Positions 49,369 to 57,506 of a DNA stretch of 64,000 bases are shown here, in pieces. This stretch comes from CAIVAT01 sp964455285 (GTDB lineage Bacteria > Bacteroidota > Bacteroidia > Bacteroidales > FEN-979), in NCBI GenBank assembly GCA_964455285.1, contig CAYVVG010000007.1, positions 26,687 to 90,686 on the forward strand, written 5' to 3'. The notes below the pieces were generated by a model. That model saw only the letters and a list, made by a program, of their open reading frames with translations, was not told the origin of the DNA and made no database searches. A program made the position numbers and the translations under genes. Each line of letters starts with the position of its first letter. Position 1 is the first letter of the stretch.

Positions 49369-51777
49369 ATGAAACCCATCGGACGCATTTCACTGCTGCA
49401 CCGCTTTTCCCGGTTTTTGGTGATGGCGGCATCCTTTTTATCCGTTGCCGCATCTGGATCCACTGAACCGGAACTTCCCCTGTACAGGCGCGTGGCCGAC
49501 AGCCTTCAGCGGGTGCGGCCGCATGAGACTCCGGTGCAACGGGCCATTCTCTGTCTCGACCTGGCTGAAATGATCCGGGGGTATGAGGAACTTCAGTCGT
49601 ACAGGTACATCCTGGAAGCATTCAGGATCGCCGTCGGGGAGAACAACGACAGCCTGAAAGCCGTCTGCCACATCCGGATCGGAGACTATCACAATGCCCG
49701 GAGACGTTACATGCAGGCGCATGAACACAGCTTCACCTCCTGGAACATCGCCCGGTTTTCGAAGGATACCGCGGGACAGATCCAGGCCCTGATCAATATC
49801 AGCAAGATCAACCGGGCACTGTCGAACCATGAGAAGGGGCTGTTGTACCTGCAGAAGGCCCTGGCACTGGCGGAGAGAAAGCCCGATCCCGAACTGGAAG
49901 GGAAACTGAACGGAGAATTTGCCCTGTTGTACCAGGCATTCGGGGATACCGAGACTTCACATTATTTTTTTAACAAGGCGCTGACCAGTTACCAGAAGGC
50001 AGGGAACCGGATGATGGAACTGAAGATACGCAGCGATATGGGCAGTCTTTACCTGGATGAATGCCGGTGGGAGGAAGGACTCGCCTACTTTACCCGGTTA
50101 CTGACCCAGGCGGATCCGACCGACCTGGAGATGATGGGGACCCTCCTGACGCGGATCGGGCATATTTACGACAGGAAGGGAAACAACCGGGCTTCGCTGA
50201 ACTGCAATTTGCAGGCCCTCAGGTATCGGCTGCTTGACAGGAAGATGGTCATGGTCAACAGTTCGCTGATCAATGTGGCGGGCGACTACTACGATTTGGG
50301 GATGGCCGATTCGGGACGGATCTACATGGACTCGGGTTTGGTGATGGCCCGGCGCCACGACCGCATCAACCTCATGGAGAACGGCTACCGGCACCTGTAC
50401 GATTATTATGTGAAAACGGGTGATCCGAAACAGGCCCTTTTTTGCTACGAGCGGTTTACCGCCCTGCGCGAAGCCATCAACCGGGAGAGGAACCGGAGCT
50501 ACATCGGGATACTGGAAGCAAACCAGCAGTTGCTCCGGCTCAACCATTCGCGCGAGATGGCCGTGAAACAGCATAATATTTCAGCACTGAACCTGAAATA
50601 TCACGACAACCAGCGCATGATCCTGCTCATCCTGATGGCGGTGGCAGGTGTTTCCATGATCGTGTTTGTGCTGGTTTCGGTCTATTTCCGGAATGTCCGT
50701 CGAAAGATGCAGGAGATGAACCTCCGGCTGTCGGAACAGATCCGGGAGAGGGAGCAGGCTGAGGAGCAGTTAAAGGACCGCGAAACCCAGTACAAGTTCA
50801 TCACCGACAACTCAATCGATGTGATCACCCATTCCGACGAGCATGCGAAATGGCTTTATGCATCGCCTTCGGTCAGGAATGTTTACGGCTATGAACCCGG
50901 CGAGTTCATGGCTCTGGATAGCCGGGAGTGCTTCCATCCGGAAGATTATCCGGTGAGCAAAAAGCACTACATGGAGTGCCTGAATACCCGCCTTCCGCAG
51001 CAATTCGTTTTCCGGGCGAGGAGGAAGGATGGTAGTTTCTTCTGGGCCGAGTCGGTGCTGATCCCGCTGTTCGATCCCGAAGCGGGAAACTTTCGCGGCA
51101 TGGTAGGGGTGACCCGCGACATCCAGGAACGTAAAACCAAAGAACTTCAGATCATGGAAGGAACAAAGCAAAAAGAGAACCTCCTGAAAGAGATCCACCA
51201 CCGGGTCAAGAACAATTTTGCCATCCTGGTCAGTCTGATCAACATGCAGATGGCGCAGACCACCGACAGGGAACTGCTGCAATCGCTCACCAACCTTCAG
51301 CTCCGGATCCGGACCATGGCCCTGGTCCACGAGATGCTATACCGGTCGGGCGATTTTGAAAAGATCTCCTTCCCGGGGTACCTCCGGTCGCTTGCCTCGG
51401 TGATCGCAGGCACCTATAACCGCCGGAATATCGGGATGGTGATGGAAGCCGACGAAGTGGTGATGGATATCGAGACCCTCATCCCGCTGGGACTGATCGT
51501 GAACGAGATCCTGAGCAATGCCTACAAGCACTCCTTTCCCGAGGGACGCACCGGGACGATCACCGTCCGGTTCACCGATGATCCCTCCACGGGGAACAGC
51601 ACCCTCTTCATCGGCGACGACGGGATCGGGATGCCGGCCGGCACCGATACCGGGAACTTTAAAACCATGGGGCTGCAGGTGGTTCAGATCCTGTGCAGCC
51701 AGATCGAAGCCCGGTTGACCATCACCAATAACCCCGGGGCTACCTTTACCCTTACCTTCCGGTCGAAACGCGGTTGA
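49369..51777 (+). CDS. TPR-PAS sensor kinase of the HisKA_2 type
   Basis: 802 residues. A signal/anchor sequence starts the protein (FLVMAASFLSVAASG, about 15-35). TPR-like helices fill about 60-390. One membrane helix lies near 418-441 (MILLILMAVAGVSMIVFVLVSVYF split by a glycine), followed by a short coiled coil. A PAS domain spans about 470-585 (FITDNSIDVITHSDEHAKWLYASPS). The HisKA_2 motif EIHHRVKNN includes His610/611. A HATPase domain with NEILSNAYKHSF and GDDGIGM completes the kinase. Such kinases often signal to receiver-only proteins; the one encoded at 15048 is a possible partner (inference). The protein is probably anchored in the inner membrane with periplasmic TPRs. Confidence 0.9.
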   Translation: MKPIGRISLLHRFSRFLVMAASFLSVAASGSTEPELPLYRRVADSLQRVRPHETPVQRAILCLDLAEMIRGYEELQSYRYILEAFRIAVGENNDSLKAVCHIRIGDYHNARRRYMQAHEHSFTSWNIARFSKDTAGQIQALINISKINRALSNHEKGLLYLQKALALAERKPDPELEGKLNGEFALLYQAFGDTETSHYFFNKALTSYQKAGNRMMELKIRSDMGSLYLDECRWEEGLAYFTRLLTQADPTDLEMMGTLLTRIGHIYDRKGNNRASLNCNLQALRYRLLDRKMVMVNSSLINVAGDYYDLGMADSGRIYMDSGLVMARRHDRINLMENGYRHLYDYYVKTGDPKQALFCYERFTALREAINRERNRSYIGILEANQQLLRLNHSREMAVKQHNISALNLKYHDNQRMILLILMAVAGVSMIVFVLVSVYFRNVRRKMQEMNLRLSEQIREREQAEEQLKDRETQYKFITDNSIDVITHSDEHAKWLYASPSVRNVYGYEPGEFMALDSRECFHPEDYPVSKKHYMECLNTRLPQQFVFRARRKDGSFFWAESVLIPLFDPEAGNFRGMVGVTRDIQERKTKELQIMEGTKQKENLLKEIHHRVKNNFAILVSLINMQMAQTTDRELLQSLTNLQLRIRTMALVHEMLYRSGDFEKISFPGYLRSLASVIAGTYNRRNIGMVMEADEVVMDIETLIPLGLIVNEILSNAYKHSFPEGRTGTITVRFTDDPSTGNSTLFIGDDGIGMPAGTDTGNFKTMGLQVVQILCSQIEARLTITNNPGATFTLTFRSKRG

Positions 51778-51792
51778 AGTGCCCCAGGGCAC

Positions 51793-51831
51793 GTTCATAA
51801 TTAATTAATTTTCCGGTAACCGTTCGTTAAC
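51793..51831 (+). promoter_or_regulatory. Four 11-bp direct repeats before the porin-pst operon, candidate PhoB-type box
   Basis: GTTCAT (51793), ATTAAT (51804), GGTAAC (51815) and GTTAAC (51826) recur at exactly 11-bp spacing. The last repeat begins 27 bases before the -7 element. The pattern is the weaker counterpart of the set at 35688. Confidence 0.5.
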
Positions 51832-51852
51832 ATGACCCGTAAGCAACCGGGA

Positions 51853-51860
51853 TACCTTTG
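51853..51860 (+). promoter_or_regulatory. -7 promoter element for the porin-pst operon
   Basis: TACCTTTG, a perfect TAnnTTTG, lies 22 bases before ATG 51883. It rules out an upstream in-frame ATG at 51832. Confidence 0.6.
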
Positions 51861-51882
51861 CCGCAAATTTAATCGACACGAC

Positions 51883-53427
51883 ATGAAAAAATTTGCTACC
51901 AAAGGAATTACCGTAAGACTGATGATGGCCCTGATGCTGATCTCCGGCGCGATCAGCGCCCAGAACAGGGGGGAAATGCAGGCCGCGGAGAAGGACACTC
52001 TGAATGAAAAGATCTCCATATTCGGCGACCGGCTGGGTGGCGTCGAGGAACGGCTGGCTACGGCCGAAGGCGACCTGTCCAAACTCACCAAAATTAAACT
52101 CTCGGGGTATATCCAGGGACAGTTTCTCCATTACGAAGCTTCGAATGTATGGCCCGACAAGGTTTTTCAGCTTCGTTGCGTCCGTATCAAGTTCCAGTAC
52201 GAGCCCGTTACCGGGGTGGCTTTTGTGCTTCAGCCCGACTTCGTTCCCGGGAACATTACCCTGAAGGACGCCTATGTGCAGCTCAACGAACCCTGGCTGA
52301 AAAGTTTCTCCCTCTGGGCCGGAAAATTCAACCGCCCCAATTACGAAGTGGAGTATTCCTCAAGCAGCCGCGAGATTCCCGAGCGCTCCCGGATGATCCG
52401 TGCCATCTATCCCGACGAACGCGCTACCGGCGCCAAACTCGAATACGCCCCGCAGTCCCTCCCGCTGAAAGTCCAGCTTGCCCTTTTCAACGGGAATGAC
52501 GGACTGACCATCGCCGATGCCTCGGGTGTGAACATCAATACCACCAATTCCGACATCGACAACCACAAAGACCTGATGGGACGCCTCACCTACACCTTCC
52601 GGCTGGGCAGCCTGGGAGCCCTGGGAATCGGTGCTCACGGGTATTACGGCAAGGTCAAGGCTAACACTGTTGACCTGCTGAAATCAGACTACTCCTACAA
52701 TAAGACACTCGACAATACCGGCAAACTGATACGGAAGAACTGGGCGGGAGCCGAAGTCCAGCTGTATCTCGACCTGCTCGGCGGACTGGCCCTGAAGGGC
52801 GAGTACATCTTTGGTGTCAACGGCACGCCCGGTTATACGAGTAAAACCAGCACCACGGGACCACAGGTATACAGCATGAAGAACGACACCATCTTCCTGA
52901 CTACCACCACCACCACTACGTTCAAGAACCGTCCCGCCATCGAGCGGAATTTCAGCGGCTATTACGTGTACCTGATCAAGAATATCGGCAAGCGCCACCA
53001 GGTAGCCGTTCGTTACGACTTTTACAATCCCAACACAAAGCTGGGCAACGACCTTATCGGGGTGAATAAAAAGGACCTCAGCGTCGCCACCGTCACTGCC
53101 GACAAGATCACTTATGCCACGGTGGGCGACCAGGTGATCGCCACCAATGCCCAGACAAAAACCACGACCGACAATGTCCTGAAGAGCGGCACCGCCGATA
53201 TCAAGTACCAGACCATCACCCTTGCTTATTCCTATTATTTCAACGATAACATCAAGATCATGCTGGGGTATGAGATCCCGATGAACCAGAAGACCGGTGT
53301 GAACGACAAGGGCGTTCCCAACCTGACCCCGGTGTCGTACACGGCCAACGGCGTGGGCGGAACCTACGATTACAGCGACCGGATCAAACAAAATACGCTT
53401 ACCTTGCGCCTTCAGGCGAAGTTTTAA
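51883..53427 (+). CDS. OprP/OprO-like phosphate-selective porin
   Basis: 514 residues from ATG 51883. The signal peptide is ITVRLMMALMLISGAISAQ. Residues about 28-65 form a coiled coil (LNEKISIFGDRLGGVEERLATAEGDLSKL), the trimerisation-type stalk seen in this porin family. The rest is a beta-barrel with family landmarks IKLSGYIQGQFLHYE, LRCVRIKFQYEPV, WLKSFSLWAGKFNRPNYEVEYSSSSREIPERSRM and a final aromatic strand NTLTLRLQAKF. Position directly before pstS supports phosphate or polyphosphate uptake across the outer membrane. A small hairpin (CGCCTTCAGGCG) overlaps its last codons and could modulate pst expression. Confidence 0.88.
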   Translation: MKKFATKGITVRLMMALMLISGAISAQNRGEMQAAEKDTLNEKISIFGDRLGGVEERLATAEGDLSKLTKIKLSGYIQGQFLHYEASNVWPDKVFQLRCVRIKFQYEPVTGVAFVLQPDFVPGNITLKDAYVQLNEPWLKSFSLWAGKFNRPNYEVEYSSSSREIPERSRMIRAIYPDERATGAKLEYAPQSLPLKVQLALFNGNDGLTIADASGVNINTTNSDIDNHKDLMGRLTYTFRLGSLGALGIGAHGYYGKVKANTVDLLKSDYSYNKTLDNTGKLIRKNWAGAEVQLYLDLLGGLALKGEYIFGVNGTPGYTSKTSTTGPQVYSMKNDTIFLTTTTTTTFKNRPAIERNFSGYYVYLIKNIGKRHQVAVRYDFYNPNTKLGNDLIGVNKKDLSVATVTADKITYATVGDQVIATNAQTKTTTDNVLKSGTADIKYQTITLAYSYYFNDNIKIMLGYEIPMNQKTGVNDKGVPNLTPVSYTANGVGGTYDYSDRIKQNTLTLRLQAKF

Positions 53428-53475
53428 TGAAAAGTGAAAGTTAAAAAGCGAATAATTTCGGATAAAACAATCGAT

Positions 53476-54315
53476 ATGAAAACAATGAAAAGAGTAACCA
53501 TAATGATGGTGGTCGTCCTGATCGCCGCCATGGGACTGGCTTTCATGCCGGCTCCGAAGAAGATAACCGTAAAGGGCTCGGACACCATGGTGATCCTGGC
53601 TCAGAAATGGGCGGAAGTGTATATGAAATCGCATCCTGATGCCGTGATCCAGGTGACCGGCGGGGGATCGGGAACGGGTATTTCGGCCCTGATCAACGGC
53701 GCCACCGACATCTGCAACTCCAGCCGTCCGATGAAAAAAACGGAGATGGACAAACTCAAGGACCGGTATGCATCGATGGGGGTTGAGATCCCCTGTGCCA
53801 AAGACGGCATCACGATCTTCCTCCATTCGTCGAACCCGGTGAAAGAGTTGACGATCAAGCAGCTGAGCAATATTTTCTCGGGTAAGACCCGCAACTGGAA
53901 AGAGGTGGGCGGACCCGATGCAGAAATCAAGCTGTACGGACGCGAAAACAGCTCGGGCACCTATGTTTTCTTCAAGGACCAGGTCGTCAAGGCCGATTAT
54001 GCCGCCAGTTGCCAGACCCTGCCGGGCACTGCAGCCGTGGTGAATGCCGTGGGCAAGGATAAACTCGGCATCGGCTACGGCGGTGCGGCTTACGCATCAG
54101 GTGTAAAGCACTGCGCGGTGAAGAAGGACGAGAAGAGCCCGGCTTTCGAAGCTACTCCCGAAACGGTGAAGAAAGGACAGTACCCGATCACCCGCTACCT
54201 CTATATGTACACCCGCAACCGTCCGACCGGAGAACTGAAGGCTTACATCGACTGGGTTCTCAGCGCGGAAGGGCAGAAACTTGTTGCCGAAGTCGGGTAT
54301 TTCCCGGTGAAATAG
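53476..54315 (+). CDS. pstS: Phosphate ABC transporter substrate-binding protein
   Basis: 279 residues from ATG 53476, beginning a signal peptide (VTIMMVVVLIAAMGLAFM). The phosphate pocket residues typical of PstS are visible: VKGSDTM near the mature N-terminus, VTGGGSGTGISALINGATDI, SSRPM and GRENSSGTYVFFKD. An in-frame upstream Met at 53434 would add a charged non-signal N-terminus and is less likely. A Met three codons later is an alternative. The protein delivers phosphate to PstCA in the periplasm. It is second in the porin-pstSCAB-phoU group. Confidence 0.94.
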   Translation: MKTMKRVTIMMVVVLIAAMGLAFMPAPKKITVKGSDTMVILAQKWAEVYMKSHPDAVIQVTGGGSGTGISALINGATDICNSSRPMKKTEMDKLKDRYASMGVEIPCAKDGITIFLHSSNPVKELTIKQLSNIFSGKTRNWKEVGGPDAEIKLYGRENSSGTYVFFKDQVVKADYAASCQTLPGTAAVVNAVGKDKLGIGYGGAAYASGVKHCAVKKDEKSPAFEATPETVKKGQYPITRYLYMYTRNRPTGELKAYIDWVLSAEGQKLVAEVGYFPVK

Positions 54316-54330
54316 TGACCGGTTAAATGC

Positions 54331-54338
54331 TATTTTTG
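54331..54338 (+). promoter_or_regulatory. -7 promoter element for pstC
   Basis: TATTTTTG, a perfect TAnnTTTG, lies 14 bases before the TTG start of pstC in the pstS-pstC gap. It implies pstC can be transcribed separately from pstS. Confidence 0.5.
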
Positions 54339-54352
54339 TAATCCATTAAATT

Positions 54353-55579
54353 TTGACCGCCATTCACCGCAAAGACGCAACTACGCAAAACAACTTCGTA
54401 TTCACCCGGGAGTCGCTGAAAAAGCAGTTCCGGTGGTCGGAGTTCCTCTCCGGGAAGATCATCACCGGGGTTGCATTCCTCTCGATCACCATCATCGTGC
54501 TGATCTTCTTCTTTGTCTTCCGGGAGTCGTTGCCGATCTTTTTCCCGGCCGGTAAAACGGCTCCGCCGGCCGGGCAGGTTCCGCCGCAGGAGCAGTATGG
54601 AACCGATTCGGGTGTGACGGTGAATGCCTCGGGGCAGGAACAGTACGGAGCCGAACCGGCAGCCGTCAACGAGGCCGGGCAGGAGCAGTACGGGGTGGAA
54701 CCGGTTGCCGCGAATGAAGCCGGGCAGGAGCAATACGGCATCGTTACGGACGATACACTTATGGCGGACGGAATGTCCGGCGAAGTGGAGACGGTCGTCG
54801 CTGGCAAAGAGAAAGCGACGGCCAGGAGTCTGGCGGGCAAGGATTGGCTGCCGGTATCCGACCGTCCGCGGTACGGGTTGGTCCCCCTGTTCGTCGGGAC
54901 ACTGAAGATCACCCTTATTGCCATGCTCTTTGCCGCTCCCATCGCCATCCTGGCCGCTTTGTTCACCGCTTCGTTCGCCTCCCCTCGCTGGCGCGAGATC
55001 ATCAAGCCCGCCATCGAACTTTTAGCCGGTTTCCCCTCCGTGGTGATCGGCTTTTTCGCCCTGATGGTGATGGCTACTTTTTTCCAGGATATATTCGGTT
55101 ATGACGGCCGGCTGAATGCCTTTGTCGGAGGGATCGCCATGGCGCTGGCGGCTATCCCGATCATCTATACCATCACCGAGGACGCCCTGACATCGGTCCC
55201 CCGCACCTTCACCGAGGCCAGCCTGGCACTGGGTGCGACGCGATGGCAGACGTCGCTGCTGGTGACCCTTCCGGCCGCCACCCCCGGCATCTTTGCCGCG
55301 ATCCTGCTCGGCATCGGGCGTGTATTCGGCGAGACGATGATCGCGCTGATGGCAACCGGCAACGCGGCCATGACCAGTGTCAACCCGTTTGAATCGGTGC
55401 GCACCCTGGCAGCTACCATTGGCGCCGAAATGGCCGAGGTGGTCTTCGGCGACACCCACTACAGCGTACTCTTCCTGATCGGGTCGCTGCTCTTTGTCTT
55501 TACCTTCGGCCTCAATGCCCTGGCTGAATTCTATGTGAAAGGCAAGCTTGTCAAACGCTTCCAGGGAAGGCAGTCATGA
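54353..55579 (+). CDS. pstC: Phosphate ABC transporter permease PstC with periplasmic repeat insertion
   Basis: 408 residues, starting at TTG 54353: an in-frame TAA lies at 54347 and no ATG occurs before the first membrane segment. TM1 is about 38-60. A periplasmic insertion with four QEQYG repeats spaced 17 residues spans about 79-132. Five more membrane helices follow, with the BPD transport motif (EASLALGATRWQTSLLVTLPAATPGI) and GRVFGETMIALMATGNA. The first dozen codons (HRKDATTQN) are encoded by a family-i word array, suggesting that repeat insertion replaced the original start. PstC pairs with PstA in the inner membrane. pstA overlaps by four bases (ATGA). Confidence 0.9.
   Translation: MTAIHRKDATTQNNFVFTRESLKKQFRWSEFLSGKIITGVAFLSITIIVLIFFFVFRESLPIFFPAGKTAPPAGQVPPQEQYGTDSGVTVNASGQEQYGAEPAAVNEAGQEQYGVEPVAANEAGQEQYGIVTDDTLMADGMSGEVETVVAGKEKATARSLAGKDWLPVSDRPRYGLVPLFVGTLKITLIAMLFAAPIAILAALFTASFASPRWREIIKPAIELLAGFPSVVIGFFALMVMATFFQDIFGYDGRLNAFVGGIAMALAAIPIIYTITEDALTSVPRTFTEASLALGATRWQTSLLVTLPAATPGIFAAILLGIGRVFGETMIALMATGNAAMTSVNPFESVRTLAATIGAEMAEVVFGDTHYSVLFLIGSLLFVFTFGLNALAEFYVKGKLVKRFQGRQS
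54357..54388 (+). repeat. CGCAAAGACGCAACTACGCAA-type words (family i) in the pstC start
   Basis: ACCGCAAAGACGCAACTACG-like words match the family also seen at 31955, 32154 and 59717. Here the array lies within the first codons of pstC. Confidence 0.7.
54586..54753 (+). repeat. Tandem 51-nt coding repeat in pstC
   Basis: Four copies, the first slightly shorter in similarity, encode GQEQYG followed by an acidic/Ala/Val spacer (PAAVNEA, PVAANEA). The unit is 17 codons. It lies in the first periplasmic loop of PstC. Confidence 0.88.
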
Positions 55580-56472
55580 GCAGGAAAAGAGCCATCACCG
55601 GGGGGATCTTTGTCGGTGCGACCGCCTTTTCCGCTTTCCTCATTATGGCCGTGATCGTCATCCTGCTGGTGGTGATCATCCTGGGCGGAAAAGATACCTT
55701 CTCCTGGGAATTCCTCACCGGGTTCCCCGAGGACGGAATGATGAAAGGAGGGATCTTCCCGGCGATCTATGGTACGGCGCTCCTGGTGCTGATCATGTCG
55801 GTCGCCGCGGTGCCTTTCGGAGCCATCACCGCCATCTACCTTACCGAATATGCCAGCGAGAAGTCGATCCTGGCCCAGACCATCCGTTTCGCCGTCCGCA
55901 CCCTGGCCACAGTGCCCTCGATCATCTTCGGGCTCTTCGGGCTGGGTTTTTTCATCAAATTCGTCGGGACCGGCATGGATGATCTTTTCCTCGGCGGAGA
56001 GCTGAAATGGGGACAGCCCAACATCCTGTGGGCAAGCCTGACCATGGCCCTGCTCACCCTGCCGGTGGTGATCGTTTCGGTCGAAGAGGCGATCCGGACG
56101 GTGCCACGCGAACTGAGGGAAGCCAGCCTGGCGCTGGGTGCCACCAAGTGGGAGACCATCAAGCGCATCGTCATTCCCGGTTCCCGTTCGGGGATCATGA
56201 CCGGCACCATCCTGGCGGTCAGCCGGGGCGCCGGCGAAGTGGCGCCGATCCTCTTCACGGGTGCCGCCTACTACCTGGCCACCCTCCCCACTTCGCTGAG
56301 CGACCAGTTTATGAATCTCGGATACCACATCTACATCATGGCGACCCAGTCGGCCAACGTCGACCAAACCCTGTCTATCCAGTTCGCCACCACCATGGTG
56401 CTGCTTTTACTTACCTTTACACTGAATCTGACCGCGGTCATCATCCGGTCGCGGCTCAGGAGAAAAACATGA
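55576..56472 (+). CDS. pstA: Phosphate ABC transporter permease PstA
   Basis: 298 residues, six membrane helices. BPD motif EASLALGATKWETIKRIVIPGSRSGI is near 195-220, GAGEVAPILFTGAAYYLATLP follows. It forms the inner-membrane channel with PstC. The start ATG overlaps the pstC stop. The stop TGA overlaps an ATG at 56469 that is in frame with pstB, see that entry. Confidence 0.95.
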   Translation: MSRKRAITGGIFVGATAFSAFLIMAVIVILLVVIILGGKDTFSWEFLTGFPEDGMMKGGIFPAIYGTALLVLIMSVAAVPFGAITAIYLTEYASEKSILAQTIRFAVRTLATVPSIIFGLFGLGFFIKFVGTGMDDLFLGGELKWGQPNILWASLTMALLTLPVVIVSVEEAIRTVPRELREASLALGATKWETIKRIVIPGSRSGIMTGTILAVSRGAGEVAPILFTGAAYYLATLPTSLSDQFMNLGYHIYIMATQSANVDQTLSIQFATTMVLLLLTFTLNLTAVIIRSRLRRKT

Positions 56473-56473
56473 C

Positions 56474-56520
56474 CTCGCCCCCGGCCCCCTCTCCCCCGGG
56501 AGAGGGGGAGGAGGTCGGGA
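56474..56520 (+). repeat. GC-rich hairpin element (family k) between pstA and pstB
   Basis: CCCTCTCCC pairs with GGGAGAGGG around CC in a segment flanked by CCCCCGGCC and GAGGTCGGG. Related G/C-rich elements occur at 31985, 58170 and 63727. It lies between the pstA stop and the chosen pstB start. Confidence 0.75.
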
Positions 56521-56531
56521 CAATGACAATT

Positions 56532-57290
56532 ATGAAAGAAACGAAAATCAAGACCACCGACCTTACGCTGTTTTACGGGGCCAAGATGGCGCTCAATTCC
56601 ATCAACGTGGAGATCCCCGACAGGGAGGTGACCGCTTTCATCGGCCCCTCGGGATGCGGCAAATCCACCTTTCTGCGCACCCTGAACCGCATGAACGACC
56701 TGATCCCCAACGTGAAGATCACCGGGGAGGTGCTGATCGATTCGCTCAACATCTACGACCGCCAGATCGACGTGGTGAACCTGCGCAAGAAGGTGGGCAT
56801 GGTATTCCAGAAATCGAACCCCTTTGCCAAGTCGATCTTCGAGAACGTAGCCTACGGACCGCGCATCAACGGCGTAAGCAACAAGACCGTGCTGGCCGGC
56901 ATCGTGGAGACCTCATTGCAGAAAGCGTACATCTGGGAGGAGGTGAAAGACCGGCTGCACGATTCGGCCCTCGGGCTGTCGGGCGGCCAGCAGCAGCGCA
57001 TGTGCATCGCCCGGACCCTGGCCGTGGAGCCCGAGGTGATCCTGATGGACGAACCCGCCAGTGCCCTCGACCCCATCTCCACCGCCAAGATCGAAGAACT
57101 GATCTTCGAACTGAAGAAAAACTACACGATCGTCATCGTCACCCACAACATGCAGCAGGCGGCCCGCGTGAGCGACCATACCGCCTTCTTTTACCTGGGG
57201 GAACTCATCGAATTCGGAAAGACCCGCAAGATCTTCACCACCCCCGATGTGAAGCAGACGGAGGATTATATAACAGGGAGGTTTGGTTAA
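56532..57290 (+). CDS. pstB: Phosphate ABC transporter ATP-binding protein
   Basis: 252 residues from ATG 56532, the usual family start. Walker A GPSGCGKST (38-46), signature LSGGQQQR, Walker B VILMDEPAS and the switch His in IVTHNM are intact. It powers phosphate import through PstCA. In-frame ATGs also lie at 56523 and 56469; the latter overlaps the pstA stop as ATGA. From 56469 the protein would gain a 21-residue N-terminus of Pro/Gly/Glu encoded by the k element (PPAPSPPGEGEEVG). I regard 56532 as functional start, with 56469 as the probable ancestral coupled start. The stop is directly followed by composite repeat array C. Confidence 0.94.
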   Translation: MKETKIKTTDLTLFYGAKMALNSINVEIPDREVTAFIGPSGCGKSTFLRTLNRMNDLIPNVKITGEVLIDSLNIYDRQIDVVNLRKKVGMVFQKSNPFAKSIFENVAYGPRINGVSNKTVLAGIVETSLQKAYIWEEVKDRLHDSALGLSGGQQQRMCIARTLAVEPEVILMDEPASALDPISTAKIEELIFELKKNYTIVIVTHNMQQAARVSDHTAFFYLGELIEFGKTRKIFTTPDVKQTEDYITGRFG

Positions 57291-57502
57291 TACGTGACAC
57301 GTAACGCGTGACGAAGTAACAAGGTAACAAGGTGACGAGGTAACAAGGTGACAGGGTAACAAGGTAACAAAGTAACAAAGTATCAGAGTTAATGGGATTA
57401 TACCGACTAATGCCTATTGCCTATTGCCTAATGCCTATTGCCTAATGCCTAATGCCTATTGCCTTTACAGATCGTACATCGCACATCGTAAATCGTAAAT
57501 CG
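57291..57502 (+). repeat. Composite heptad array C (families c-g-e-d) inside the pst-phoU operon
   Basis: Order: c (57292-57312), g (8-nt RGTAACAA, 57313-57388), a 20-base remnant with CCGACTA in place of f, e (TGCCTAN, eight units, 57409-57465) and d (ATCGTAN-type, 57469-57502). The order is that of array B, with f nearly gone. It fills the whole space between the pstB stop and the phoU start. Confidence 0.9.
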
Positions 57503-57506
57503 AAGT

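Noticed and set aside
52684..53826. 380-codon leftward frame opposite the porin and pstS
   Set aside because: Antisense to two certain genes; His/Asp/Gly-rich composition only mirrors the coding strand.
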